A DNA stretch of 11,371 bases from DATBVX01 sp963724625 (lineage in GTDB: Bacteria > Pseudomonadota > Gammaproteobacteria > Steroidobacterales > Steroidobacteraceae). The DNA is taken from the NCBI GenBank assembly GCA_963724625.1, contig CAVRVO010000010.1, positions 1 to 11,371 of the forward strand, written 5' to 3'. The translations under genes and the position numbers were made by a program. The notes beneath the pieces were generated by a model. That model saw only the letters and a list, made by a program, of their open reading frames with translations, ran no database searches and had not been told where the DNA came from. Position 1 is the stretch's first letter. Each line of letters starts with the position of its first letter. This document shows, one piece after another, positions 1 to 7,680 of this stretch.

Positions 1-483
1 GAACCCTGGAAGCGCAGTGAGCGCACCAGTGGTAGCGTCGACGGTGTAGGCGGAGTCCGTGTTGTCCCCAGCATTGGCGACATAGGCGAACTCCGAGCAC
101 CCCACCTCAAGATGTCTGTGGTGGAAGTTGATTGCGTAGCGCACCAGGCAGGTCTGACTGGGTGAGGCAGGTTGTTGCGATATTTCGGCAACCAACCCAT
201 CGCTACCAGTGGGAGGGGGGGTTTCAACAATAAGGTGAAAGGCCCGTTAGAAGTGATCGGCACCGGAGGGCCAACGGTATGCGGTGGGTGCCGCGTGACC
301 GCGATCCCCCGGGTCGACAATTTGAAGTACCGAGCCGGAGCCTTGCAGCCCCGATACCGTGCCACGGATCGTATACCCGTGTGGCGGTGGCGGCGGCGGT
401 GGTGAACCTGAGTCACCGCCCCCACCCCCGCACCCGACCATGAGCAGAGCCAGGAACGTCACAGATCCGATTGAGCGCAGCAT
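1..483 (-). pseudogene. Lipoprotein with YVTN-type beta-propeller start, frameshifted, cut by window edge
   Basis: Seen: an ATG at 483 is preceded by AGGGGGA seven bases upstream. The protein opens with a lipoprotein signal (hydrophobic residues 8-16, LMVGC with lipidated Cys18), a Gly/Ser/Pro linker with seven prolines, then GYTIRGTVSGLQGSG, the usual opening of a family of exported propeller lipoproteins. The first frame ends at a TAA near 248-250, but homology continues in other frames. A +1 frame carries ITSNGPFT, and the original frame then resumes with QPASPSQTC and later EFAYVANAGDNT and TTGALTALPG, typical of YVTN/lactonase-like propeller repeats. The shifts fall near 302-315 (a CCCGGGGG run) and about 215-235 (a run of seven C on this strand). 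Known of the family: exported beta-propeller proteins of mostly unknown function. The C-terminus lies outside the window. The gene follows the receptor on the same strand after 171 bases. It could be a true pseudogene or a sequencing artefact; the residues between QTC and VGCSEF fit the family poorly. Confidence 0.7.
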
Positions 484-654
484 GATGATCCCCCTGCAGT
501 GGTTTGCCGATGGGGGTCATTAGTCGCCCAAAGCACCTGGGCGTGCATGAAGCGTGGGTGAAGAAGGGTTCCTGTTTCCTTGAAGATTCATGAACGACGC
601 CGGTCATGACCCGGGGGCGCCGCGAACCATCGTCGGACTGACTCGAAGCCTAGC
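484..654 (-). other. Intergenic leader between receptor and lipoprotein
   Basis: This gap lies between the receptor stop (655) and the lipoprotein start (483). I see no convincing rho-independent terminator for the receptor. A hairpin-capable inverted repeat, CGCCCA-N7-TGGGCG, occupies 525-543, about 40 bases upstream of the lipoprotein start, and GGTCATGACC at 602-611 is a 10-base palindrome. Either could be an operator or a leader hairpin, but nothing else supports this. Whether the lipoprotein is co-transcribed with the receptor is undecided. Confidence 0.3.
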
Positions 655-3348
655 TCACTGCCCCCAACGCTTCTCAACTAGCAGGCTGACTTGTCTGCCA
701 AGCACACTGGCATTGGCCGGGTCGTAGCCCATGGTGCCGGAAGGTAGGTCAAACTGGTTGACGAATGGCGGGCGTTGGTCGAGAGCGTTGTTGATCCCGA
801 GATTGAATTGGGTATTGGCAAGCCAGCCCGAGCCGCCGTCGACCTGATAACCGATGTTGACGTCAACGGTCGTCCAGGAATCGACTTTTCGCACCGGGAC
901 CGAGCCAGGGTCCCGGTAGAGCGCCGGTGTAGTTCACGGTGCTCTGGACGGTCCAGCCGCGTGAGCGACCATGACAGCTTCCCGACCAGCCGCAAGCTCG
1001 GTGAGTTGCCGACGGTATCCACGAGGTCAAAGACCGGCGCGGTAGCGGTTATCTGCTGCTTCTGGTCAATCGTGTAGGTGCCATTCAGGCTAGCGTTCAA
1101 CTTGCCCCATGCCGTGTTTCGAAAATAATCCATCGCCACGTCCACGCCCCGAGTCTTGAGGCTGGCAATATTGCGAAACCGGCCGTCTATGATTACCGCG
1201 ATCGGTTGGTTGCAATTCTCTCCATTGATCGATGGCTTCTTGCACACGGCATCGATCTGCGCCTGCGTCGGGTTGCGCGTGATCAGCGAGGCCAATTGCG
1301 CCTCCTGGGTGAGGAAGAGATCAGGGTCGGGGTGCGGGGGTTGGATCTTGCCCCGGTAGTCGATATCGAAGTATGTCAGCGATAGTGAGAAGTTCTGGAT
1401 GGCAGGCGGGGTCAGGTCTACACCCGCGTTCCAGGCACGCGCCGTCTCCGGCTTAAGATCCGGCAGCGGACCCCAGAGCTGCAGCGCGCGCGTGTAACCG
1501 GTAGGAGAGCGTGGATCGACAACGTGCCGCGATCCAGGTATCACCCACCTGGTCGCGATTACTCCAAAAGAACGGCGGTGCAAGGAACGAGGTTCCCCAG
1601 TTTCCACGCAGCTTCACGAGTGCTGATGGCCGCCAGCTGAAGCCCACTTTCGGATTGAAGGTGCCGCCGACATCGCTGTAACTGTCGTAGCGACCCGCCA
1701 ACGACAAGTCCAGGCGACCGGATGTTGAACCCTCGTGCGGAGCCACCACCGGCACCGCCAGCTCGAAAAATCCCGAGCGAATCAATCGTTCCCGATCCTC
1801 CGGGAGCTCCGCAATGTTGGTCCCGACCGAATGCTCATGGCGAAACTCGCCTCCGACTGCAAGCCGGATTGCGCCGGCGCGCCCGTTGAAGAGCGGGCCA
1901 TCGGCAATCACGTTGGCCGATGGGGTGGTAAACACATTCAAGTCATCAGAGGTGCCGTTCTGTCCGCGCAACGCAGCCAGGGCGGTCGCGTTGGTATGCG
2001 AGCCATCCCCGAAGATATTGAGCGCGGTCGCCGGGTCGGAGCTCGCCAGCGCTGCATCGATGGCCGCGTAGTTGAGGGCGAAGTTGGACTCGACGAACTC
2101 CGTAGAAGCCTTCGCATATGCACCGGCGAGGTTGATTTGCCACCCTTTCGGCAGCACGCCTTTGGCGGAAACCGAAACGAAGGAATTCGTAGTCGGCCCA
2201 CTGTCGACCACGGGACCGAAGTCGCGCGACAAATCGTAGGCCACGAGCACCGGACTTCCCAGGTGATTGAACGCATTGGACGCGGGCACGAGAAAGTCAT
2301 TCGGGCGTACCGGGTACGTGAACCTGAAATCCCGCGTGGAGTAGCGACCGTCAGCCGCTAGCTCCCATTGTTCCGTCACCTTGTAGGTGGCACTCACGAA
2401 GGCGCTGCGCATGGTCTGCTTGGGCAGAATGTCGTTGTCGGTGACGTTGTCCGTGTAGTTGGCAGCTCCCGGGATGAGCTGCGCGGCGGTCAGATGCGTT
2501 CCGTCCTGCCCATGTGGGATAGCCGCAATGGGTGCCAGGGTGACCGGGTCCAGGATGGTGCCGGGATTGCTGGCGAAACCGCGCAGGTCAGTGCCTCCGA
2601 AGCCCCTGAAGTCGGCGTTGGCCGCGCAAACAGCGCGTGCACTGCACGGCAGGGCATCGCTGTCGTCAAACTGGAAGCCCGCCATTACGTTGCCACGCGA
2701 TCCCACGTGACCTACTAGTAGCGCCGCCGAGCGCTCCGTGGCGTCGCTGTCTGTCGCGCTTCCGCGGACGCGCGCTTCGATCCCCTCGAAGTTCCTGCGC
2801 AAGATGATATTCACGACTCCGCCAATGGCATCAGAACCGTAGAGCGCGGAAGTACCCTCGGGCAGGATCTCGATGCGTTCGATGGCCGATACCGGAATGG
2901 TCGATATGTCGGTGAAGCTCCCCTGCCAGCCACTCGCTCCCTGACGCTGGCCATTCACGAGCGTGAGCGTCGTACCGACACCCAGGCCCCGCAATTGCAC
3001 CTCAGCCCCGTGATTGAGGTTGAAGAACCCCGGTTCGCTTACCGCTCCATTGGCGCGATTGAAGTTCTGCGTCACGGTCGCCAGCACGTCCTCGACTCTG
3101 CCGTAGCCACTGGCATCGATCTGATCGCGGCCAATGACGATCAGTTTCGATCCCGCGGTCTCTACTCCGCGGATGTGACTTCCGGTCACAACGATCTCCT
3201 CAAGACTGCTCGCGTCTTCGCTTTCGGCCATGGAACAGGGCGGATCAGGACAGCGGTCGTCTGCGGCTGCGTTGACCACAGGCACCGTGCCCAGGCCCAA
3301 CATCAGTCCTAGGCGGGCAGCGCAGAGGCTAAATGTATTCTCGCTCAC
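655..3348 (-). pseudogene. TonB-dependent outer-membrane receptor, three +1 frameshifts
   Basis: Role (family knowledge): a 22-strand outer-membrane barrel with an N-terminal plug, importing a ligand using TonB/ExbB/ExbD energy. Seen: a GTG start at 3348, a signal peptide to about residue 28, a TonB-box-like EEIVVTGS at residues 50-57, and a plug at about 55-190 with VQLRGLG, TLVNGQR, ERIEILPEG and SALYGSDAIGGVVNII. There is no STN signalling domain. The barrel continues through RGNWGTSFLAPPF, then in a second frame VVDPRSPTGYTR and PDLKPETARAWNAGVDLTP, then in a third frame GWTVQSTVNYTGA, and finally in the original frame YRDPGSVPVRKVDSW, FNLGINNALDQRPPFVN and LLVEKRW near the C-terminus. 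The shifts lie at about 1524-1545, 959 and 919. Each equals one extra base, so together they restore the frame. The corrected protein is about 896 residues, normal for this class. The ligand cannot be inferred. The regulator stops 36 bases upstream, so the two are probably one operon. The gene is either recently inactivated or carries sequencing errors. Confidence 0.88.
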
Positions 3349-3384
3349 TGACGCTGTTGTCGTTCAATGCGCAGCGGCCGAATC

Positions 3385-5810
3385 TCAACGTCTCGGCACG
3401 GCCCCCTGTCGGCGAAGCGCTTCGAGCTGGCTGCGCTGCGCGTCGACATAGCGGCGCACGTCGGCCGCGATGGCCTGGAATCGCGCGTCGCCGTGCAGTG
3501 GCAGCCACAAGGGATCGTAGTTTATGGTGTACCACCATTGCACGTAGAACCCTGACCGAAATGATTCCGCCAGTTCGACAAGCGCCGCGTCCGGTTTGCC
3601 GTCAAGCAGCAGCACGCCAGCGCGTATGCGGCGTGAATCGCCCAGATACTCGGCCTCGTTGGCATCGTTCCACAATGACGCGGCACGCCGCAGCGCTGCT
3701 GCCTGCTCGGTTTGGCCGGCTGCCGCGAGCAGCTGTGAGAGATCGACGGCGACGCCTTTATTGCATACGTCCAAATGGGCCGCCGGAGGGTCGGCGAGAT
3801 AGTACTTCGATTTGATGAACGCAATCGCCCGGTTCAGTTCTCCGGTCTTCAACGCATAGTCGCGCAGCGCTTCGCTCTGCCAGAACTCGCAGTGGTCGTC
3901 GTCGCGCGTCCAACCCTCCTCATCGTATGCCGCGAGGCCTGCATGCCGCCAATCGCCGTCGTGCATCGCGAGCAGTCCCAGCGCGCGCGCGTCTTGCGGC
4001 ATTCCGGCGACTACCGCGCGTGCCGCCTTTCGGATCGCCCAAGTCGAGATACATCGTCATGGCGGCGTGCAGCGACAATGAATTTTTCGGATCGAGGGCG
4101 ATCGCATGCTCGATGATCTGGATGGCTTCGGCCAGCTTTCCCTCGATCAGCCAACGGTACTTTTCCATACCACAGCAGCGCCGGAACGAAGTTCGGATCG
4201 AGTTCCAGCACTTGCAGCGTTTTTTGTTCTGAGTCCTTGGCGCCGCTAGCGAATTGAGCACTCGCATCTGCGAAATGCACACTGGGCGATATCGGATCGA
4301 CCCACAGGGCGCGCTTTAGAACGCTCTTGGCTTCCTCGGGCCGTTGCAGATCGAAATAAAGAAACTCGGCGTACGCCTCAAGTCCGCGCCCGTTGCTCGG
4401 ATCAAGTGCGGCGCCCTGGCGAAAGTCGCGCTCGCGCGCAACGATCAGCGGGTTGTCCGATGTCGCACCCGCATCATGCGGCTTGTCTCCCCACATGGCA
4501 CGCGCAAAGTACGCGGCGCCCAACTTGGGATCCAACTCGAGCGACCGATCGATCAAATGACGATAGCGCTGCCTGACCGGCCTCAAATTCTCGCGGCGTT
4601 GATCAGCCGCTTGCATCTTTGCGTCGTACAATGAAGCGTAGGCGGGCGCGAAATTCGGGTCCAACGCAATCGCCCTTTCAAAATAGGGTACTGCGGCATC
4701 CGACTCGGCGACGGTGAAGCGGCCGAGCAGGGTCCGACCCTGCAAGAAGGCGAGATAAGCCTCCAAATTTGCACTGCGGGCACCGGCCGGGGGTTTTGGT
4801 GCGCCCGCTCCGATTCGCACCGACAAAGCGTCGGCGATCTGATCAGCGATCTCATCCTCGATGCTGAAGATATCGTGCAAACCGCGATCAAAATGGGCCG
4901 ACCAAATCAGAGTACCTGCGGCCGAGTCCACGAGGTGCACGGCGACCCGCAACCGATCCGCCTCGCGTTGCACGCTGCCACCGATCAGATATCCGGAATT
5001 GAGACGGCGGCCGATCTCGCTTGAATCAATGTTTTTGGTTGGAAGTGCGAATGAGGAATTGCGCGCAATGATCGACAGTCCGTCAATTCGCGACAGGCGG
5101 TTGAGTATCATTTCCGGCAGGCCCTGCGCCAGATACGCGTCGGCTGGATCTGCGCTGATATTGTCGAACGGCAACACGGCCACCGTGCGCGCGCGCGCGC
5201 CGATTGCCGCAGTTTCGCGTAACGGATTCTGAGGAATCGGTTGAGCGCCAACGACGCGAGATTTATTTGCCGTACGCACACCTATGGCGATTGCGACAAT
5301 GACCGCCAAAAGGACTGGCAACGCGAGCCACCAGATCCGACCCGGTTTCGCGGAGACTGTTCGAGGCGCGATTGCCGCCGCGTCTTGTGTCGGCGACATT
5401 TCCGATTGTGTGACACCCACCGGCGCGGACAACGAACCCTCGTCCGGCGGCGCCGGACGAGGGGCGGAAGAGACGGTGGCAATCAGCCGGTAACCGCGAC
5501 TTCGCACTCCGGCGATGTAGCGCGGCTCTTGTGCGTTATCTCCCAGCGCCTCGCGCAGCAAGTTGACCCGCTTGGCTACGGTCTCCGGGCTCACGATCAT
5601 TCCGGGCCAGACGCGTGCCATGAGCAAGTCGTTGCTGAGGATATTGGGCGCGACCCGAATCAGTGCAAGCAGCAACTGAAAGGACAGATTGGGCAGGGGG
5701 ATTGCGATGCCCGCTCGCGTGACGCGCTGCTGTCCGACATCGACGTGCAGGTCGCCGACGATAAACGCCTCGCTGGCCACGTCGGATATGCCGCTTGGAG
5801 TTTGATTCAT
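3385..5810 (-). pseudogene. CadC-like winged-helix regulator with TolB-like and TPR domains, two +1 frameshifts
   Basis: Role (family knowledge): a one-component transmembrane transcription factor with a cytoplasmic DNA-binding head and a periplasmic sensor part. Seen: an OmpR/PhoB-type winged helix at residues 16-112 (ETVAKRVNLLREALGD recognition region, YIAGVRSRGYRLIA wing) and one membrane helix at about 159-178. A TolB/FlgO-like domain follows at about 208-333 (VAVLPFDNISAD, LPEMILNRLSRI, YLIGGSVQREADRLRVAVHL, FSIEDEIADQIA), then tetratricopeptide repeats from about 350 (YFERAIALDPNFAPAYA and similar). After LLWYGK the frame moves +1 at an A run (4161-4164) to YRWLIEGKLAEAIQIIEHAI, and again near 4028-4030 (AAA) to AARAVVAGMPQDARALG, ending at 3385. 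Corrected length is about 807 residues. A GGAGAAGG element lies 13 bases before the ATG, longer than usual spacing. It precedes the TonB receptor by 36 bases, so it is probably its operon partner and regulator. Both shifts sit in homopolymers, so sequencing error is a real alternative. Confidence 0.85.
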
Positions 5811-5992
5811 GGGTCTGAGTCGACCTTCTCCAGTGCGGTCACGGAAGCTTTAGCTTTCCGCTCAGGTGCGACGAAAAAATTAGTGTTTTGTCCCTCGTCC
5901 GTGAATAACTCTAACAGCACGTCGGTCCGAGGGCGAACCAAGCCTTTGCTTGGGAGGAGAAGGAATAGTCCGCTGTGCGCGGCCGGCGTCCG
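5811..5992. other. Regulator upstream region at mobile-element junction
   Basis: This stretch lies between the regulator start and the RHS fragment and holds no gene I can support. It is locally AT-richer around 5874-5890 and contains a perfect hairpin CCAAGC-CTTT-GCTTGG at 5938-5953. CCCTCG at 5892-5897 is mirrored by CGAGGG at 5928-5933. A minus-strand open frame (6019-5807, 70 codons) overlaps the regulator start by ATGA, but it begins inside the RHS fragment and resembles nothing I recognise. The regulator promoter should lie here. A weak candidate on the minus strand is TTCACG, 17 bases, TAATTT at about 5874-5902, which I do not trust. Confidence 0.3.
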
Positions 5993-6172
5993 GTCGTCTA
6001 CGGCTATAACTCGAACCATCAGGTCACGAGCATCACGATCAAGGGCACGACGCTCTTGAGCTCCGTGCTCTACGATCCGTTCGGACCGGTGCGCGGCTGG
6101 ACCTGTGGGAACGCGACGCTCGCGGTCCGGACCTATGATCAGGACGGCAAGATCACGCAGGTCGACAGCGAT
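5993..6172 (+). pseudogene. RHS-repeat protein fragment
   Basis: Seen: one frame reads VVYGYNSNHQVTSITI, then LLSSVLYDPFGPVRGWT, then LAVRTYDQDGKITQVDS, a typical RHS/YD-repeat stretch. An in-frame TAG at 5966-5968 lies just upstream and homology stops after QVDS, so about 60 residues remain of a protein that normally exceeds 1000. RHS proteins (family knowledge) are large cell-surface or secreted polymorphic toxins and are often found as broken fragments near mobile DNA. No promoter or ribosome site is visible. The fragment abuts serine recombinase homology in another frame at about 6175-6180, so this is a rearrangement scar rather than a working gene. Confidence 0.75.
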
Positions 6173-6179
6173 TCGCGTG

Positions 6180-6724
6180 CGACGCGATGTAATCGAATCC
6201 GTGATCCTTGATCCGATCAGGCGCGATCTGCTGTCGCCGGAGCGCGTCGCGCGGATGGCGAAGGAACTACAGGCCGCTTACGCCGCGCGCCTCCAGGCGG
6301 CGACCGCCTGGGAGCACACGGTACCGCGCAAACTACAGGCGCTCCGCGCACGCATCGAACGGCTGCGGGGCGGTTGCGTGCAGGAGACTCCGACATGCCC
6401 GCCGATGAACTGCAAGTTGCGATTGATCGGGCGGAGCAAAAGCGGCGCGAGCTGGAAGCGACGCAACAGCCACTCGCACGCGAGTCCGCGAAGATCCTGC
6501 CAATGCTCACAAAGGCCGCCACGCTCTACCGACGCCAAATCACGGCGGGGCTCGACGGTAATGCGCGCGAGGCGCTCAAGGCGCGGGTGATCCTGCGCGA
6601 CCTTCTCGGCAAGGTCAGCCTCGAGCCCGAGAAGGACGGGAGCCTGTGGGCGGTCTACGGCTTGCAGCCCGCCGCGCTCGTGCGGCGGGCCACCGGGACA
6701 GGGTATCGGGGTGACAGGATTTGA
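6180..6724 (+). pseudogene. C-terminal fragment of a serine site-specific recombinase, with one frameshift
   Basis: Seen: RRDVIESVILDPIRRDLLSP followed by ERVARMAKELQAAY and a long charged coiled-coil (KLQALRARIERLR), then, after one missing base at about 6369-6370 (GAG read as GG), RLRAGDSDMPADELQVAIDR, EQKRRELEATQQPLA and ALKARVILRDLLGKVSLEPE, ending GYRGDRI and a TGA at 6722-6724. This matches the C-terminal part of resolvase/invertase-type (serine) recombinases after the zinc-ribbon region. The catalytic N-terminal domain with its active serine is absent, so the protein cannot recombine DNA. The last codons (6706-6724) lie inside the 3' end of tRNA-Pro, as expected for an element integrated there. 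About 180 residues remain. Family assignment rests on pattern recognition without a search. Confidence 0.72.
6706..6724. other. Probable attachment-site remnant at tRNA-Pro 3' end
   Basis: The 3' end of the tRNA-Pro gene (acceptor and T-stem side) and the last codons plus stop of the recombinase fragment share these bases. Integrating elements commonly recombine at tRNA 3' ends and rebuild the tRNA, leaving the integrase gene next to it; here the recombinase lies on the expected 3' side. I found no second copy of this sequence in the window, so the far end of any element is outside it or lost. The exact core cannot be fixed from one end. Confidence 0.5.
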
Positions 6725-6779
6725 ACCTGCGACCTATACGTCCCGAACGTAGCGCTCTACCAGGCTGAGCTACACCCCG
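6706..6779 (-). tRNA. tRNA-Pro (anticodon CGG)
   Basis: Read on the minus strand it forms a full cloverleaf: acceptor CGGGGTG/CACCCCG (7 perfect pairs), D-arm GCTC/GAGC with loop AGCCTGGTA, anticodon arm CTACG-TTCGGGA-CGTAT, variable loop AGGTC, T-arm GCAGG-TTCAAAT-CCTGT, discriminator A. The anticodon is CGG, reading CCG proline codons. Two oddities are visible. The outermost anticodon-stem pair is C27 against T43 where related tRNAs have G. The 3' end continues TACC instead of CCA, so CCA would have to be added enzymatically. Both may reflect integration at this gene. The 3' end overlaps the recombinase stop. Confidence 0.92.
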
Positions 6780-6827
6780 AGCTTGTGTGTCGGCGGCGCG
6801 TGAAATGAGCCGACGGCGAGGGCGCGA

Positions 6828-6856
6828 AGTGTACTTAACAGGCCCTTTTGCTTCAA
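6828..6856 (-). promoter_or_regulatory. Sigma70-like promoter for tRNA-Pro
   Basis: On the minus strand TTGAAG (6856-6851) is followed after exactly 17 bases by TACACT (6833-6828), each matching four of six consensus bases. The predicted start falls near 6820, about 40 bases before the tRNA 5' end. The bases after the -10 box (TCGCGCCC) form a GC-rich discriminator, typical of stringently controlled stable-RNA promoters. An inverted repeat GTCGGC/GCCGAC lies in the short leader. Confidence 0.55.
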
Positions 6857-6957
6857 CTGCTTGCGGATCACTGACCGGTGCCTGGCGCATGTCAACCGGG
6901 CGCACCGTGAAGCGTTATGTCTCCCCAGGAAGGCGGGGACCCTGTCAGGAGATCTGT

Positions 6958-7551
6958 ATGAAATCGTTCAGAATCTGGTCCGTTATTTTGATAGCGAACG
7001 CGCTTGGCGCGACTGCGTGGAGTGCCGATGTGGTCGAAAGCGATCAGCAGCGCAATCTCAGTCAACAGGAGCGCATCGAGCAGGGCCTCAAGTCTGGTGA
7101 GCTCTCGACGAAAGAAGCGGGACAGCTCGAACGCGAGCAAAACCGTGTCGACCAGATAGAGGCGCGTGATCTCAAGGATGGAACCATCAGTGCCCCTGAG
7201 CAGGCGAGGCTCAAGGCGCTCGAAAACAAGACGAGCCAGGACATCTATCAGCAGAAGCACGATGCTCAGCTCGGCAATCCGGACTCTAAGTCCTCCGAGC
7301 GCATGCAAACCGACGTGCAGCGCAATGTTAAGGAGCAGCGGCGGATTCAGAACGGCATCGACAACGGTTCACTCACGAAGCGCGAAGTCGGATCGCTCGA
7401 GCGCGGCCAAGCGCGTGTCGATCGTGACGAGGCGAATGCTGCTGCCAACGGCCGCGTGCGTGCTGGTGAGCAGCAGCGTGTCCAGGGCGCCGAGAATCGC
7501 CAGAGCAAGCGCATCTATCGCGAGAAACACAACGATAGCTGGACGGGTTGA
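6958..7551 (+). CDS. Exported two-repeat hypothetical protein
   Basis: Seen: ATG at 6958 with AGGAGA five bases upstream. A signal peptide (WSVILIANALGATAWSA) is probably cleaved after Ala23, which is why this start is preferred over the upstream open frame. The mature protein is almost entirely charged/polar helix-forming sequence and consists of two copies of a 77-residue unit at a constant offset of 90 residues without gaps (28-104 and 118-194). Shared marks are QRN, RIxxG, L(E)R, RVD, G..(S)A.EQ.R and IY..KH. No cysteine, no catalytic motif and no membrane segment is present in the mature part. I recognise the pattern from small periplasmic proteins of proteobacteria, often carrying IQxG..SGxLT and RxIYxxKH, but know of no assigned function. 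It is a single gene, converging on the anti-sigma gene, with a strong terminator 42 bases after its stop. Length is 197 residues. Confidence 0.85.
   Translation: MKSFRIWSVILIANALGATAWSADVVESDQQRNLSQQERIEQGLKSGELSTKEAGQLEREQNRVDQIEARDLKDGTISAPEQARLKALENKTSQDIYQQKHDAQLGNPDSKSSERMQTDVQRNVKEQRRIQNGIDNGSLTKREVGSLERGQARVDRDEANAAANGRVRAGEQQRVQGAENRQSKRIYREKHNDSWTG
7039..7539 (+). repeat. Intragenic tandem duplication of a 77-residue module
   Basis: The two halves of the exported protein align without a gap: residue 31 with 121, 40 with 130, 57-59 with 147-149, 96-97 with 186-187, 100-101 with 190-191. The copies (7039-7269 and 7309-7539) have diverged strongly, so this is an old duplication rather than a recent DNA repeat. 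A linker of about 13 residues rich in Ser/Asp/Lys separates them. Confidence 0.75.
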
Positions 7552-7592
7552 TCACACTAAGCTTGTCCGCGATCGTGCGGGATCGCAACGTG

Positions 7593-7620
7593 CAAGGCCG
7601 CCTCCGGGCGGCCTTGTTCT
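7593..7620 (+). terminator. Rho-independent terminator after the two-repeat protein
   Basis: A perfect 10-pair stem, CAAGGCCGCC and GGCGGCCTTG, with TCCG loop is followed by TTCT. It lies 42 bases after the stop at 7551 and 61 bases beyond the 3' end of the convergent anti-sigma gene, so it could help both transcripts. The T tract is short, but the stem is very stable. Confidence 0.8.
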
Positions 7621-7680
7621 AGCGCCACGTGAAGTGGGAGGGTGCGCTGGCCGCTGCGGTCCACGCAAGCCGGGTGATAC

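Noticed and set aside
1735..2361. Plus-strand open frame of 208 codons within the receptor
   Set aside because: It is a shadow of the TonB-dependent receptor barrel, without motifs.
3981..3992. Alternating GC runs here and near 5188-5200
   Set aside because: They look like Z-DNA-forming tracts but are ordinary Ala/Arg codons in a high-GC gene.
5807..6019. 70-codon minus-strand frame overlapping the regulator start by ATGA
   Set aside because: The overlap suggests translational coupling, but the frame begins inside the RHS fragment on the opposite strand and has no recognisable content; kept only as a note.
5241..6059. Plus-strand open frame of 272 codons over the regulator start
   Set aside because: It is antisense to the winged-helix domain, arginine-rich and low in family-like sequence; the minus-strand gene explains the region.
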